64,000 bases of DNA. It comes from Aquarana catesbeiana (taxonomy: Eukaryota > Chordata > Amphibia > Anura > Ranidae). A program made the position numbers and the translations under genes. The stretch covers positions 54,248,408-54,312,407 of the forward strand of contig NC_133327.1 of NCBI RefSeq assembly GCF_042186555.1. Direction: 5' to 3'. Shown piece by piece: positions 48,879-56,262 of this stretch. Below the pieces are notes generated by a model. That model worked only from the letters and a program-made list of their open reading frames with translations, ran no database searches and was not told where the DNA came from. Positions within the stretch are counted from its first letter, which is position 1. Every line of letters begins with the position of its first letter.

Positions 48879-50896
48879 GTATCTCACAAAAGTGAGTACA
48901 CCCCTCACATTTTTGTAAATATTTTATTATATCTTTTCATGGGACAACACTGAAGAAATTACACTTTGCTACAATGTAAAGTAGTGAGTGTACAGCTTGT
49001 ATAACAGTGTACATTTTCTGTCCCCTCAAAATAACTCAACACACAGCCATTAATGTCTAAACCGCTGGCATCAAAGGTGAGTACACCCCTAAATGAAAAT
49101 CTCCAGAGGGTTCATCTTCCAGCAGGGCAACGACCCTAAAAATACAGCCAGAGCTACATTGGAATGGTTTAGATGAAAGCATATTAATCTGTTAGAATGG
49201 CCCAGTCAAAGTCCAGACCTAAATCCAATTGAGAATCTGTGGCAAGACTTGAAAATTGCTGTTCACAGACGCTCCCCATCCAATCTGACAGAACTTGAGC
49301 TATTTTGCAAAGAAGAATGGGTAAAAATGTCACTCTCTAGATGTGCAAAGCTGAGAGAGACATCCCCTAAAAGACTTGCAGTTGTAATTGCAGTGAAAGG
49401 TGGTTCTACAAAGTATTGGCGGGGCTGAATACAAATGCACGCCACACTTTTCACATATTTATTTGTAAAAAAATTGGAAAACCATTTATCATTTTCCTTC
49501 CACTTCACAATTATGTGCCACTTTGTGTTGGTCTATCACATAAAATCCCAATAAAATACATTGGTTGTAACATGACAAAATGTGGAAAATTGCAAGAGGT
49601 ATGAATACTTTTTAAGGCATTGTATATACCCGCTTCCCGGCCGCCTCATGCAGAAATACCCCGGAAGAGGCGGCTTGTGGGCGACGCATGTGCACGCCCG
49701 CCGGGAGCTCTGTGACTGTGATCGCGGGTCCTACGGACTTGATGTCCGCGGGGATACCCGCAAACATCTCACGGTGAGGAAGAATGGGGAGGTGCTAATG
49801 TAAACAAGTATCTCCCCGTCCTGCCTAATGACACTGTCACTGATCACAGCTCCCTGTGATAGGGAGCAGTGATCAGTGACGTGTCACACACAGCCCCTCC
49901 CGCCCACAGTTAGAATCACTCCCTAGGACACACTTAACCCCTACAGCGCCACCTAGTGGTTAACACCTTCACTGCCAGTCACATTTACACAGTAATCACT
50001 GCATTTTTAATCACACTAATCACTGTATAAATGTGAATGGTCCCAAAATCACCCCAAAAGTGTCCGATGTGTCCGCCATAATGTTGCAGTCACAATAAAA
50101 ATCGCTGATCGCTGCCATTACTAGTAAAAAAAAATTATCAATAAAAATTCCATAAAACTTTCCCCTATTTTGTAGATGCTATAACTTTTGCGCAAACCAA
50201 TCAATAAACGCTTATTGTGATTTTTTTTTACCAAAAATATGTAGAAGAATACGTATCGGCCTAAACTGAGGAAAAAAGATGTTTTTTTATATATTTTTTG
50301 GGGATATTTATTATAGCAAAAAGTAAAAAATAATGCGTTTTTTTTCAAAATTGTCGCTATTTTTTTGTTTATAGCGCAAAAAATAAAAACCGCAGAGGTG
50401 ATCAAATACCACCAAAAGAAAGCTCTATTTGTAGGAAAAAAGGACGTCAATTTTGTTTGGGAGCCACGTCGCACGACCGAGCAATTGTTAGTTAAAGCGA
50501 CGCAGTGCCGAATCGCAAAAAAGTGCTCTGGTCTTTGGCCAGCCAAATGGTCCGGGGCTTAAGTGGATACTGTACATATCTGGACCGCCTTAATGTAACT
50601 TACACTAATGGTTTGAATGGGCCCTAACAAAGCACTAATGTCAGGAGGTCAGAATGACAGCATTTTCACAAGGAGGTTAGCCACCTACTTTCTCGATAAG
50701 CATACTTTATTTCAATGATGTTAAAAAGCACTGACCAATCCTAGTGGACTTCGGATGAAAGTAAACAGATTGTTAATGACAGAGACAAATTTTAGGAAGG
50801 TTTCATCCTCATAGCCCCAACGCCGGCCGAACATCACCAAGTTTATCACATTGTTAACAGCACGTCCAAGAATTGTCAAAGGATTAAACAGTTCAC
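22303..50896 (-). CDS. CYP2: Cytochrome P450 family 2 gene, partial (exons 4-7, genomic span)
   Basis: Microsomal haem-thiolate monooxygenase gene. Four exons on the minus strand, in correct order and phase, encode about 222 residues from the middle of the protein, including the I-helix oxygen-binding motif AGTDST and the K-helix ETMR (ExxR). Exon lengths 161, 177, 142 and 188 bp match the classical nine-exon CYP2 structure, and all splice sites are AG/GT. Introns are about 4.2 kb (4), 556 bp (5) and 23.1 kb (6). Exons 1-3 and 8-9, including the haem-binding cysteine, were not found, so whether the gene works is undecided. The subfamily is not resolved. Confidence 0.9.
22749..23889. mobile_element. 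Foldback element with polypurine core
   Basis: Long inverted repeat: arms 22749-23200 and 23437-23889 (about 452 bp, highly similar), spacer 236 bp. The outer ends carry TGACGCGTTTCGACCCTGG. The spacer contains a G/A-only stretch at about 23286-23390. No transposase, and no target duplication identified. It lies in CYP2 intron 6. The two similar open frames on opposite strands are mirror images of the arms and not genes. Confidence 0.85.
23890..24524. other. Unassigned intronic sequence
   Basis: AT-rich stretch in CYP2 intron 6 without a feature I can support. Confidence 0.4.
24525..25022. mobile_element. Probable MITE
   Basis: Segment of about 500 bp bounded by TTTAAAGTGGTTGTAAGG on the left and GGTGTTACTTTAA on the right, which are partly complementary. 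Near the left end is a hairpin around CTCAATGCATTCTATGCATT. The composition is GC-richer than the flanks. Superfamily not assigned and target duplication not clear. Confidence 0.4.
25289..26234. mobile_element. Second foldback element with polypurine core
   Basis: Inverted repeat with arms of about 83 bp (25289-25371 and 26152-26234). Both outer ends read CTTAAAACCATGTGTGCAAG or its complement, and the inner ends match around CTTGTAAAGG. The left arm ends GACACGTTTCAC, close to the GACGCGTTTCGAC of the foldback at 22749. The interior has about 250 bp of almost pure G/A (25737-25985). Proline- or lysine-rich open frames there are composition artefacts. Confidence 0.7.
26413..26604. repeat. Four consecutive perfect hairpins
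   Basis: Stem-loops within 192 bp: 26413-26425/26437-26449 (13-bp stem), 26450-26462/26467-26479 (13 bp, loop CTAA), 26526-26539/26549-26562 (14 bp) and 26573-26585/26592-26604 (13 bp). All stems are perfectly complementary. Confidence 0.85.
26620..26930. repeat. Degenerate ATCAGTGCC-type short repeat
   Basis: Many near-copies of CATCAGTGCC and CCTATCAGTG at intervals of about 10-20 bp inside the TTAA-flanked MITE. Confidence 0.7.
27258..28421 (+). mobile_element. Probable solo LTR (1164 bp)
   Basis: Bounded by TGTAGCACCCTGG and GGCTGCTACA, giving the TG...CA ends and short inverted terminus (TGTAGCA/TGCTACA) of an LTR. AATAAA at 28261 is a candidate polyadenylation signal about 160 bp before the 3' end. 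Flanks are CTGA and CTTA, an imperfect 4-bp duplication. No internal retroelement genes are attached, hence solo. The element at 51290-52305 begins with the same 11 bases in the other orientation. Confidence 0.55.
28650..31790 (+). mobile_element. L2-clade LINE, degenerate
   Basis: About 3.1 kb of a non-LTR retrotransposon. Endonuclease-end motifs lie at about 29270-29460, reverse transcriptase at about 30150-30830 and the C-terminal domain to 31528. The 3' end (about 31720-31790) has GTAAAGCGCTGCG, TTGGCGCTATATAAAT and an ATAATAATA tail, typical of L2. The 5' limit is uncertain. It lies in CYP2 intron 6 on the opposite strand to the gene. Confidence 0.8.
29280..31528 (+). pseudogene. L2-type endonuclease/reverse transcriptase, broken
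   Basis: Translated pieces in several frames show, in order, APTHSNSNTLDLVF (end of the endonuclease), ITPILKN-like LVTPILKNPSLDP, LRPISLL, LLVDLSAAFDTVDHPLL (first catalytic Asp), a frameshifted GxPQGSVLGPLLF, FTDDTQLYL in place of F/YADD, VLGVMLDSELTF and the C-terminal SLHWLPRNQKIKLKILTITYKA. At least three frameshifts are needed. Inactive. Confidence 0.8.
32120..32340 (+). pseudogene. L1/Tx1-type ORF2 C-terminal remnant
   Basis: Degraded fragment. One frame reads LAKCLIVKHWK, comparable to AKLNIARHWK near the C-terminus of the LINE at 33639. A downstream piece reads KTHNILDIFNAV, stop, EPWDLIKQE, like the extreme C-terminus of such proteins. Stops and a frameshift interrupt it. Recognition is by short motifs only. 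Confidence 0.45.
33639..37412 (-). pseudogene. LINE ORF2 (endonuclease + reverse transcriptase), one premature stop
   Basis: Frame of about 1257 codons from ATG at 37412 to TAA at 33639. The N-terminal AP-like endonuclease shows MPFTILSLNTNGL, CAQETHL, HLILCGDFN, SRIDLFL and SDHAPI. The reverse transcriptase shows PGPDGLTGEYYKQF, FRPISLLN, LSLDAEKAFDRV, GTRQGCPLSPLIFN and the catalytic SLFADDIIL. The C-terminus has a CWRCN...HIFWSC zinc-knuckle-like motif. The only interruption is TAA at 37065-37067 in the endonuclease, after NLYAPNSG, one transition from CAA. The frame stays open through the 8-A run at 36848-36855. It would nick and reverse-transcribe at the target but for that stop. Confidence 0.9.
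37952..39103 (-). CDS. LINE ORF1 protein, 383 aa
   Basis: Intact L1-type ORF1 (RNA-binding chaperone of the retrotransposition particle, cytoplasmic RNP). A basic N-terminus (MQPSRKRFTEHKPQK) is followed by a low-complexity region, then a heptad-like coiled-coil stretch at about residues 125-195 ending ADLEDRSRRNNIKLRGVPE, which enters the RRM-like domain. The C-terminal domain follows (RVHFYQTKEKLL, LQLRRQLNPITKGL, WRHPATILV). Length and order fit L1/Tx1 ORF1p. The ATG is 139 bp from the element 5' end. No stop or frameshift. Confidence 0.88.
   Translation of the reverse strand: MQPSRKRFTEHKPQKLTEFAYKPAGWDSQDGADQAAPSESYTDLPDDLQDAQHSTGTIPDKYQAPESDPLPSSPAKARMRLDTLTLHTQRQLIEAQAPIPFSIDQALHSSMASFPTSGQPVMDTTLKDMLLSLQSSLMNDLSSMFHRVTADIHKLDDRMTNAERGIQACTSTVNEVIDSYDNIKEEQAWMRAKMADLEDRSRRNNIKLRGVPESILPVDLPRYAKELIHLVIPEASPRDAIIDRIHRIAKPSHLAASVPRDVLMRVHFYQTKEKLLMGLRAKSPLPSPYTGIQLFPDLSKYTLQLRRQLNPITKGLQNHKVPYKWRHPATILVVRNGQTHAIGDLDKGLKLLHSWSIIPDMAAPTALTNGALPPRRQQNHLLT
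39383..40689. other. Unassigned intronic stretch with a short tandem repeat
   Basis: Sequence of CYP2 intron 6 between the hAT MITE and the U2-headed retrosequence. At 39975-40105 it has a degenerate repeat of about 22 bp built on GAGAGTTACTGAACCTGTTA. No exon or known element recognised. Confidence 0.5.
40690..41806 (-). mobile_element. U2-snRNA-headed chimeric retrosequence
   Basis: On the minus strand it starts exactly at the first nucleotide of U2 snRNA (41806), keeps about 52 nt, then switches to about 1.05 kb of unrelated sequence and ends in an A-rich tail (complement of 40691-40704). A precise RNA 5' end plus A-rich 3' end points to retroposition of a chimeric cDNA. No coding domain or flanking target duplication found. 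Confidence 0.6.
41755..41806 (-). ncRNA. U2 snRNA 5' fragment (52 nt), pseudogene
   Basis: Matches vertebrate U2 nucleotides 1-52 with one difference (ATCGCTTCTCAGCC where U2 has ...CGGCC). It includes stem-loop I and the branch-point recognition segment GTGTAGTATCTGTT, then departs from U2 right after CTTATCAG. The Sm site and 3' stem-loops are missing. I see no convincing snRNA promoter element upstream (41807-42060). Not a functional gene. Confidence 0.85.
42110..43196. mobile_element. hAT MITE fragment with hairpin-rich interior
   Basis: The right end AAGCTCATCCCTA stops at 43196 exactly where LINE sequence begins. The 400 bp before it is closely similar to the MITE at 32387-33237 (TTCGACTCGAAC end, CATTGATCCATGTCCCCTGG, ATGCGCCCCTTTACAGGC). 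The left end lacks the TAGGGATGAGC terminus and instead holds GC-rich hairpins from 42116 to about 42640, so the left boundary is uncertain. Confidence 0.65.
42428..42640. repeat. About 91-bp tandem repeat of hairpin units
   Basis: Units starting near 42428, 42518 and 42609 each begin GGTCTGGTATGGA. Each complete unit runs through a GGGGGACCCC block, a T- or A-rich loop and back through the complement ending TCCATACCAGACC, so each unit is itself an inverted repeat. Further imperfect stem-loops lie at 42116-42157 and 42171-42211. Confidence 0.8.
43197..45440 (-). pseudogene. Tx1/L1-type LINE ORF2 remnant
   Basis: 5'-truncated, multiply frameshifted reverse transcriptase on the minus strand. 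In order: LLSEPGDINA and YYRDLYSSR, a PGEDGLQ block, YRPISLLNIDAKI, GTRQGCPLSPALFAL, the catalytic SMYADDTLLYL and a C-terminal segment (43194-43802) with RPEGFLLPFGGL and FLHRVHYTPQRL. It differs in sequence from the LINE at 33238-39242, so it is another family. The hAT MITE end at 43196 cuts its 3' part. Confidence 0.8.
45627..45768 (-). CDS. CYP2: CYP2 exon 6 (142 bp)
   Basis: Acceptor CATTGCAG before 45768 and donor GTAGGGC after 45627. Begins in phase 0 with EKDVKNSEF and ends KYPDIQ plus one G, which pairs with the AG of exon 7 to give Glu. It encodes the I helix with FIAGTDSTANN, matching the CYP2 AGT(E/D)T(T/S) oxygen-activation motif. The length equals classical CYP2 exon 6. Intron 6 downstream is about 23.1 kb. 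Confidence 0.92.
46131..46162. repeat. Hairpin, possible MITE remnant
   Basis: Perfect 11-bp stem (GTTTTTCATCC at 46131-46141, complement at 46152-46162) just after GGCCCTTTCGCACATGCGG, which resembles the end of a common vertebrate MITE type. No matching right end seen. Within CYP2 intron 5. Confidence 0.5.
46325..46501 (-). CDS. CYP2: CYP2 exon 5 (177 bp)
   Basis: Acceptor CCACTCAG before 46501 and donor GTAACAG after 46325. Encodes 59 codons in phase 0: AYVSFARVMKYLPGHHQKVF, VKSFIREEINSHK and PRDFIDCFLIQASK. The PRDFID...FL signature ends exon 5 in CYP2 proteins. The length is the classical 177 bp and the frame is continuous with exons 4 and 6. Confidence 0.92.
46880..47263. mobile_element. 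hAT-type MITE, 384 bp
   Basis: Inverted ends CATAGGTGTGCGCAG and CTGCGCACGCCTATG (one mismatch), flanked by a perfect 8-bp duplication ATAGAGAT (46872-46879 and 47264-47271). An internal hairpin lies around ACTGAAGCATAGTAAAC at about 47013-47047. No coding capacity. Lies in CYP2 intron 4. Confidence 0.85.
47285..47372. repeat. (TA)n microsatellite
   Basis: About 85 bp of alternating AT at the left end of the Tc1-like element. A second tract of about 50 bp lies at its right end (48823-48872). Confidence 0.95.
47373..48822 (-). mobile_element. Tc1-like transposon, internally deleted
   Basis: Inverted repeats of about 200 bp at both ends (TTCAGACCCCCTTAAATTTT on the left, its complement on the right). 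The right end reads outward to ACTTTCCGTCCCCACTATA; the left end lacks the matching last 16 bp and runs straight into (TA)n. It is flanked on both sides by TA repeats, which fits TA target choice. Contains a deleted transposase. Confidence 0.85.
47608..48447 (-). pseudogene. Tc1-like transposase, 279 aa, deleted
   Basis: N-terminal paired-like DNA-binding part: SKELPEELRDRIVARH, GYKKMSAALKVPKSTVASII and RAGRPVKLSYRGRRALVREV. Catalytic part: LWSDETKIELFG (first Asp), VKHSGGSIMLWGCFSAAGTG and EWPSQSPDLNSIEHLW (last Glu). The segment between the latter two, normally with FQQDNDPKH and the second catalytic Asp, is absent, and so is part of the linker before LWSDET. Length is 279 aa against about 340 expected. 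Inactive although the frame is open. Confidence 0.88.
48880..49624 (+). mobile_element. Hybrid of two Tc1-like families
   Basis: The left part (48880 to about 49100) starts CAGTATCTCACAAAAGTGAG, the end of one Tc1-like family. The right part holds a transposase C-terminus and ends GGTATGAATACTTTTTAAGGC, the end type of another family. The ends are not inverted copies of each other, and the join is near 49100-49110. Confidence 0.65.
49108..49427 (+). pseudogene. Tc1-like transposase C-terminal fragment
   Basis: Reads FIFQQGNDPKNTARATLEWF, then a TGA stop, then INLLEWPSQSPDLNPIENLW, QDLKIAVHRRSPSNLTEL and ends KYWRG before a stop. It keeps the second Asp (QGNDPK) and the Glu (NPIENLW) of the DD34E triad, but the N-terminal two thirds are missing. 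Confidence 0.8.
49627..50568. mobile_element. Non-autonomous DNA transposon, unassigned
   Basis: About 940 bp bounded by CCGCTTCCCGGCC and GGGGCTTAAGTGG, imperfect inverted ends. GC-rich at the left, very AT-rich in the middle (50100-50400). CTGATCACAGCTCC at about 49838 and GGAGCAGTGATCAG at about 49863 form a stem-loop. Ends resemble the CCGCTT/AAGCGG of the TTAA element at 26243. No coding potential. Confidence 0.5.
50736..50896 (-). CDS. CYP2: CYP2 exon 4 (161 bp)
   Basis: Too short for standard gene prediction but clear: acceptor ATCTCCAG before 50896, donor GTCAGTGC after 50736. Phase 1 start (GT completes a Gly codon), then 53 codons: ELFNPLTILGRAVNNVINLV, MFGRRWGYEDETFLKF and a C-terminal SPLGL. 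The FNP...NVI...F..R..Y.D..FL pattern is that of CYP2 exon 4, and 161 bp is the classical length. The frame continues into exon 5. This is the 5'-most exon found. Confidence 0.9.
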
Positions 50897-51289
50897 CTGG
50901 AGATGCAGGGAATAAAGATTGTTATAATCCAGTCAAGAGAAAAAATGTTCAAATAATATTTTCACTTATTTTCATAAACATATTAACATCACAATCACGA
51001 TGAAGCCAGGAAAAAGTTAACCCAAAATAAACATAATGTATCGGTATGTTCACCGATTGGTTACTAGCAATCCGCCAATCACCCTGCTGCCAGACCCCCA
51101 TTTATCAGTTAAGACAATTAACAGTTATTTGCACAGTTTTGTTACGTTTATTTCAGGATATAACTTGGCTGGGAGAAAGGACAATATGAGATGCTCATAT
51201 CATTTAGCACATTATCAGAGGTTATTCAGTGGCCATGGCCTTGCAAACTGGATGCACACCTTACACCCTCAGTCTCCTTCCTTTGAATA

Positions 51290-52305
51290 ACTTCTCTGCA
51301 GACTGTTGCTCCTTCTTTTCTTGTACAAATCCTTCACTGCAAAACTACTGACTTTCTATTTCTTCACTTCTATTGGGACAAGAAAGAATCACTCTGAATA
51401 ATTTCTCCTTGCAGACCATAATGGTATTGCCTATGCGAATCAAAGAGCCAGAAGCCTACACAGCCTCTCCCAGATGGCCCAGAGAATCAGACAGCCACAC
51501 AGTCTTTTGGAAGGCATTACCATTATGCTTAACCAGACGAGAGATACTCTGTACCTCTCCACGACGGCCTGACACATAGTAACGAGCGGACTACTGCTTT
51601 CAGCCAGTCCATGACTATCAATGCTGCATTCCCCGGCCACAGCATTCTGCACTACTCTTGGATAGTTTCTCCTCTTTTGTTTCTCTCGCACTGACCTTTC
51701 TTCCAAAGGATAGTTCTGTGTCCCCGGTCACAGAACGCTGATCTACTCTCCTCCGCTTGACTGCTACTTCTTCCATTCTGATCTTCTCCAGCATGCAAGT
51801 CCTGTGTTCCCCGGTCACAGCAGCTTGATACTTCTTAGAGATGAAGATCTTTATCTAAGACTCCCTCCTAGTGGTTCCTCCATCCCCCCTCCACGCTCCG
51901 TGCATCCCCACATGGGGACGCCTGGAACAGCAACTCAGTACTCCTTTCTCTCTGTTCCTGCTTTCCAGAACTCCTCCCTGGCAGCATGTGACTTCAGCTT
52001 ATATGGGAGGCCTGCCCCCTGCCAATACCAAAGGGTAATTAGTCAGAGCTCCTCACATGAGCTGCCTGACACTCAAATCTCAGCTCCATTCTCTCTTCCA
52101 GAACAATCCTTCTGGAAGCAGGGGAGGCACCTCTGAGTTAGAGCACAGGTGGCCACACCTCCCACTACACCAAACACTCCCAGTCCCAAATCAAAACAAC
52201 TAGGCCCAGCCTAAAGCACAGGCCTGGCTAAATTTACCTGTACTTGGACCCTGAGCTATAGAAAAATACTAGTCTAGCACCTACCTTCAGGTAGAGGGTG
52301 CTACA
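51290..52305 (-). mobile_element. Probable LTR, boundaries partly known
   Basis: On the minus strand it begins TGTAGCACCCTCTACC at 52305, sharing its first 11 bases with the solo LTR at 27258. A TATA-like CATATAAGC lies about 300 bp in, on the same strand. The GC-richer body has repeated CCCCGGTCACAG-type blocks (51635, 51722, 51811). The 3' end is not resolved. Confidence 0.4.
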
Positions 52306-53114
52306 CTTACGCCCCACTAAAATCACAACTGTCCTCAGTAATAGGAAAATGAATTTGCAAAATACCTCCTTAACTAAGGAGGAAAGACATCTCATATCAA
52401 TTTAGTTGGATGGGGAATAAGGAAATAAACTTGAAAGGGGTAACATTGTATAAAAGTACAAAATAACACATATACATTTGCACACTCTATACATTCTAAC
52501 TGCACATCCCTGCTACTAATGTGATATACAAGTGGAACCAGTGCACTGCTCGCTATACAGTATAAGGAGAGGCCAAATGTCTGATTTGTGTGCCTGCTCA
52601 ACAGGGATTTTATAGATCTTTCACATTCCTCACTGAACACCAGACAGTGCATTTGGCATTACACATTAGCATTAACTAGGTGTAAAATCTCACCCAGACT
52701 GTGAAACAAATTAATTTATTCCAATATTCAAAAATTCTGAAATGTTGAAGTTTCAGCCCATGCAGTGCACATTCAGAAAACATTCTGCAAAAGCCTGATT
52801 GTTCAGAGAGAAGATGTGCCAGCTTTATGGTTAAAAAAATGGGAGTTATTAATATTTGTCTTTTTACATTGGTACTGGGTCTGCTAGGGGTAAAGAATTA
52901 GTATTGATATTTACGCATACAAGAAATACAGTTGAAACTATTACTCTTATATTTGGATCCCTAATTCAAAATTGGACACAGTTACAATTGGACAAGTTGG
53001 ACATAATTGGACAAGTGTTTGAAGATTTAGATCCTACCTGTGCTATTTGGGTAAGATGTAATGGCTAGCCTTTTTCTTCCCACATAAAATTAATAAGATG
53101 ATTTTTGAATGCTC
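52306..53114. other. Unassigned
   Basis: AT-rich sequence in which I see no exon, RNA gene or recognised repeat. Confidence 0.4.
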
Positions 53115-53118
53115 TAAA

Positions 53119-53335
53119 GTGGGGGTCGGCAACCCATGGATTGTGATATACCAGTCAGTTTCAGGAGATGGGTAGTTTGCATCCCTTCCTTGCTGACCCC
53201 GGACTGCTTCTCCCACATATGTAGAGTGGTACAGGAAAGCCTGCAGCGCTGCAAGGAGGGGGTGATCAGGGGTACACATGGGCCCTGGGCAGCAGAAGGA
53301 AGGGGTGGCTGTGACTGCCTCTGTGGGTGCCTTGT
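53119..53335. mobile_element. Possible hAT-Charlie-like end
   Basis: GTGGGGGTCGGCAACCCATG resembles the CAGGGGTCGGCAACC terminus of Charlie-type hAT elements. No right end or duplication identified. Confidence 0.35.
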
Positions 53336-53337
53336 GT

Positions 53338-53373
53338 AGAAGATTGAGGGCTTGAGTCCCTTCGTGGTCACCA
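53338..53373 (+). other. tRNA-Arg 3' half with CCA
   Basis: AGAAGATTGAGGG, then TTGAGTCCC, then TTCGTGGTC and ACCA reproduce the anticodon 3' side, T arm, acceptor 3' strand and post-transcriptional CCA of vertebrate tRNA-Arg, with about three mismatches in 36 nt. The 5' half is not convincing. The CCA, absent from vertebrate tRNA genes, shows the source was a mature tRNA. LTR-like sequence follows directly, so it may derive from a retroelement primer-binding site on the minus strand. Confidence 0.55.
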
Positions 53374-54786
53374 ATTATATTACCCTAAGTTATATTTGAG
53401 ATTTAATATCTCTTAGATATGATTTGGGTTAATGAGAGTTCTTTGACCACGAGTGAAAGCTTTAACACAATAACAAGAATTTATTGGTAAATAGTAAGGA
53501 GGCCTAGACTAATAAACACAATCTATCTGTAATACAGACAAAGGAAGAAACTCATAGGTTAAATGAAGGAAAGGATTACGTCTTCACTTTGCTGTTCTAT
53601 TTGGGGTGTAAGAGCGAGTCTTCATAGGGACTTTGATTGGTACAGTGAGAGGGAGGTCAAGGAGGACTATGTTCTTATGGTTCCAGTGAGCCATACATCA
53701 CTTTATTGAACAATTATACTCATTACCATTCCACTTGCACACCTCCTCTTGACCACTGTAACCCAGCAATGCTCCCCCATTTCTTTACAGCTACCTTCTA
53801 CCCTAATACAATCATCTACTTGTCCACAGTTTTTTCCAAAGCAGATCTAGAGAACCATTGATATCATCTTATCGTTTCCACTTTTGTGATCTGACTTCAT
53901 TCATCCTCCATTTTTAAATATCAGTTCAACCTTGATTTAACACTTGGGTCACTCTTCATAGGTCGTTTAGACCTGGGGATATCATCCCAGCTGTACTACA
54001 GCATTTTTTCAACTCCTGAAACTTGGGTGGAATTGCACAACCTGTCCAGAGATGGTCCTTTTGTTTTTACAGCTTCAATGGTAATGTATGTATGATGTTT
54101 TTTAAATGTCTTTTTCTTATTTTTGACACCAATAAATCTTTTTTGCTAATCATGCTTGTATGGTGAGTGAAGTTCCATAGATATGTGCTACCACAGGTTT
54201 GGTTGAGCTACTAAAAAACAGATTTTTATTTCAAGTTTGTCATTCAATCTCTATACCGTGAGCTCCCATCCTCTCCTCCTTCCTTCCCACTTTTTTCAAT
54301 TTGTAATTTTTACTCTAACGTTTTTGAGGGTATCCAATCCCCATATGTTAGTATTATTTCACCCCTTTTGACATATTAATTAATTAATTAGGACCCCTTC
54401 AGGGTCCGGCATATATTTTTTTGTGTATTAAATATAGGAATACAGAGTATATTCCTAAAAAACATTAATCTAAAAAAAGTAGGGCCGAAAAGACATGAGA
54501 CAAACATTTAGATCCAAGTACAAGGCAGACATTTCATAGTTACCAGGCTACTGCCCACAAAGGTTCCATTCAGGTGACTGCTCTACCACAGAGTGTTCCC
54601 ACTCCCCTCCCATCTAGTCTGTGTATATCATTACAGGCTGGTGCCTCGTTGGTTGGCAAGGCGTGTCTCTGATTGGTGGGCCTCCCTATTCCTAGATAAG
54701 GATTGGCTAAATCTCCAATCCCTATACTTTTCAGAAGTCAGCCCCTTTAACGCAAATGCTTGGCCCCGACTATTTTGAGTGGGAGA
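53374..54786. other. LTR-like sequence (minus strand), low certainty, then unassigned
   Basis: If the adjacent tRNA segment is a primer-binding site, the sequence to its right would be an LTR on the minus strand. AATAAA at about 53482 (minus) would be its polyadenylation signal about 110 bp from the LTR end. I cannot find the LTR start or retroelement genes. From about 54160 to 54786 nothing is recognised. Confidence 0.3.
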
Positions 54787-55191
54787 TTTAAAGCAGATTT
54801 CCACCCAAAAGTGGAACTTCCTCTCATCTGATCCCCCCCCCTCCGGTGCCACATTTGGCACCTTTTGGGGGGGAGAGGACAACTGTCTTTCACAGGTATC
54901 CTGTCCCCACTTCCGGGAGCCTGCGGCGCGGCCCTTGATGTCACTGCTCGTCTCCCTCCTCTTTCCTCCGCCACCAGGCCAATAGGAGAGAGAAACAAAG
55001 CCTCGCTCAAGCGCAGTAGGATTCCCGGCGTGAAGCCGCAAGGCTACACTGCTGGATCCCCTTACCCTCAATAGTGGCGGCAGCACCCGACAGCTGAAGG
55101 AAAACATCAGCTGCGGGTGTTGACATTGCTAGACTCCAGGACAGGTACTGGCTTTTAATTTTTGAAGCGGTCGGTGGACCTGCGCTTTAAC
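54787..55191. mobile_element. MITE, about 405 bp
   Basis: Imperfect inverted ends: TTAAAGCAGATTTCCACC on the left and GGTGGACCTGCGCTTTAA on the right. The interior is GC-rich with GGTGCCACATTTGGCACC, a perfect 9-bp palindrome at about 54845. Target duplication unclear. Confidence 0.6.
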
Positions 55192-56262
55192 TTGTAGGTA
55201 CATGACCTTTTCAGGGAAGTTAAGTATTGATGACGGGCTGGCTACCTTCATTGCATATCTAAACGAGGGATCTTTTGAAGTGAAAATTTGTAGAACAAAG
55301 AGGTTTGAGTCCCATTGTTTAGATACACAAGCTTAGGCACCGAATTGTCTTTATAACAGAAACTTCAGTGAAGCTATCTAACACACCCACATTGATACAA
55401 ATCTAAATGAAATATATTCATAATTACAATATTTTACAGCTATTAATGGAAATTTCACATAAACTTATAAGGCAACACCTCCCAACCACATCCTCCCCAC
55501 ACACCCCTTTTTTTACTTTGGAGGCGGTCACTCGCTGGTGGACAGACTTTTGCTTGTGTCGTGCCCCTCACCCCACTCCCATCCACACATCTTTATCTAA
55601 CAGGATAAAAAGTTTCCCAATAAGCAGAATCAGGAAGTCCTTTCACAAGAACGCCCAAAAAACAACCAAAAAACCTAGCAATTTGAAAAAGGAAGTGCAA
55701 GGTGCAAAGACTTTTGGGAAGGGGGAATGAAAGCAGGGGTTGTTCTTCAACCCTTTTGATTCAATCTTCAAATCCCATTGATGCCCCAGATGGGGGTTGA
55801 AGGAAAACTTTTTCTGATGGGTAGAGTGGTGTCCCAATCTGTTTCTCATAAATATTTAAAGGCTCTTATTTGCAAATCATGAAGAAGGTCATTGAGTAAG
55901 TTTTGACTTATTATTAGTCTGAATAAAACTAAAAAAGGTGGTAAAGTACAGACAATTTTGGATGCAGATTATATAACGCATACACCATCTGGAATATTGA
56001 CCCCCTAAAACTTTTATAAATATGCTAGACATCAAAGAATACAATCTACATGTCTCCATGTGACAATAAGACTCTCAGTCCCACTGCTGCAACCACAATT
56101 TGATGTCTTATGCACATAACCAGGGTTGATGTTAGAAATCACAGTGCCCAGTACAGCCTGTCTGACAGCCCCCCCCTCCCAAAAAAAATGAAAATATTAA
56201 TTTTGCTAAAAATAAAAAAAAATCATTAGTAGCGGATACAAACACAACATTACTTACAAACT
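55192..56262. other. Unassigned
   Basis: AT-rich stretch without a feature I can support; short open frames show no known domains. Confidence 0.4.

Noticed and set aside
53290..53373. Complete tRNA-Arg gene
   Set aside because: The 5' half shows no credible D arm or A box, and the encoded CCA is not expected in a vertebrate tRNA gene.
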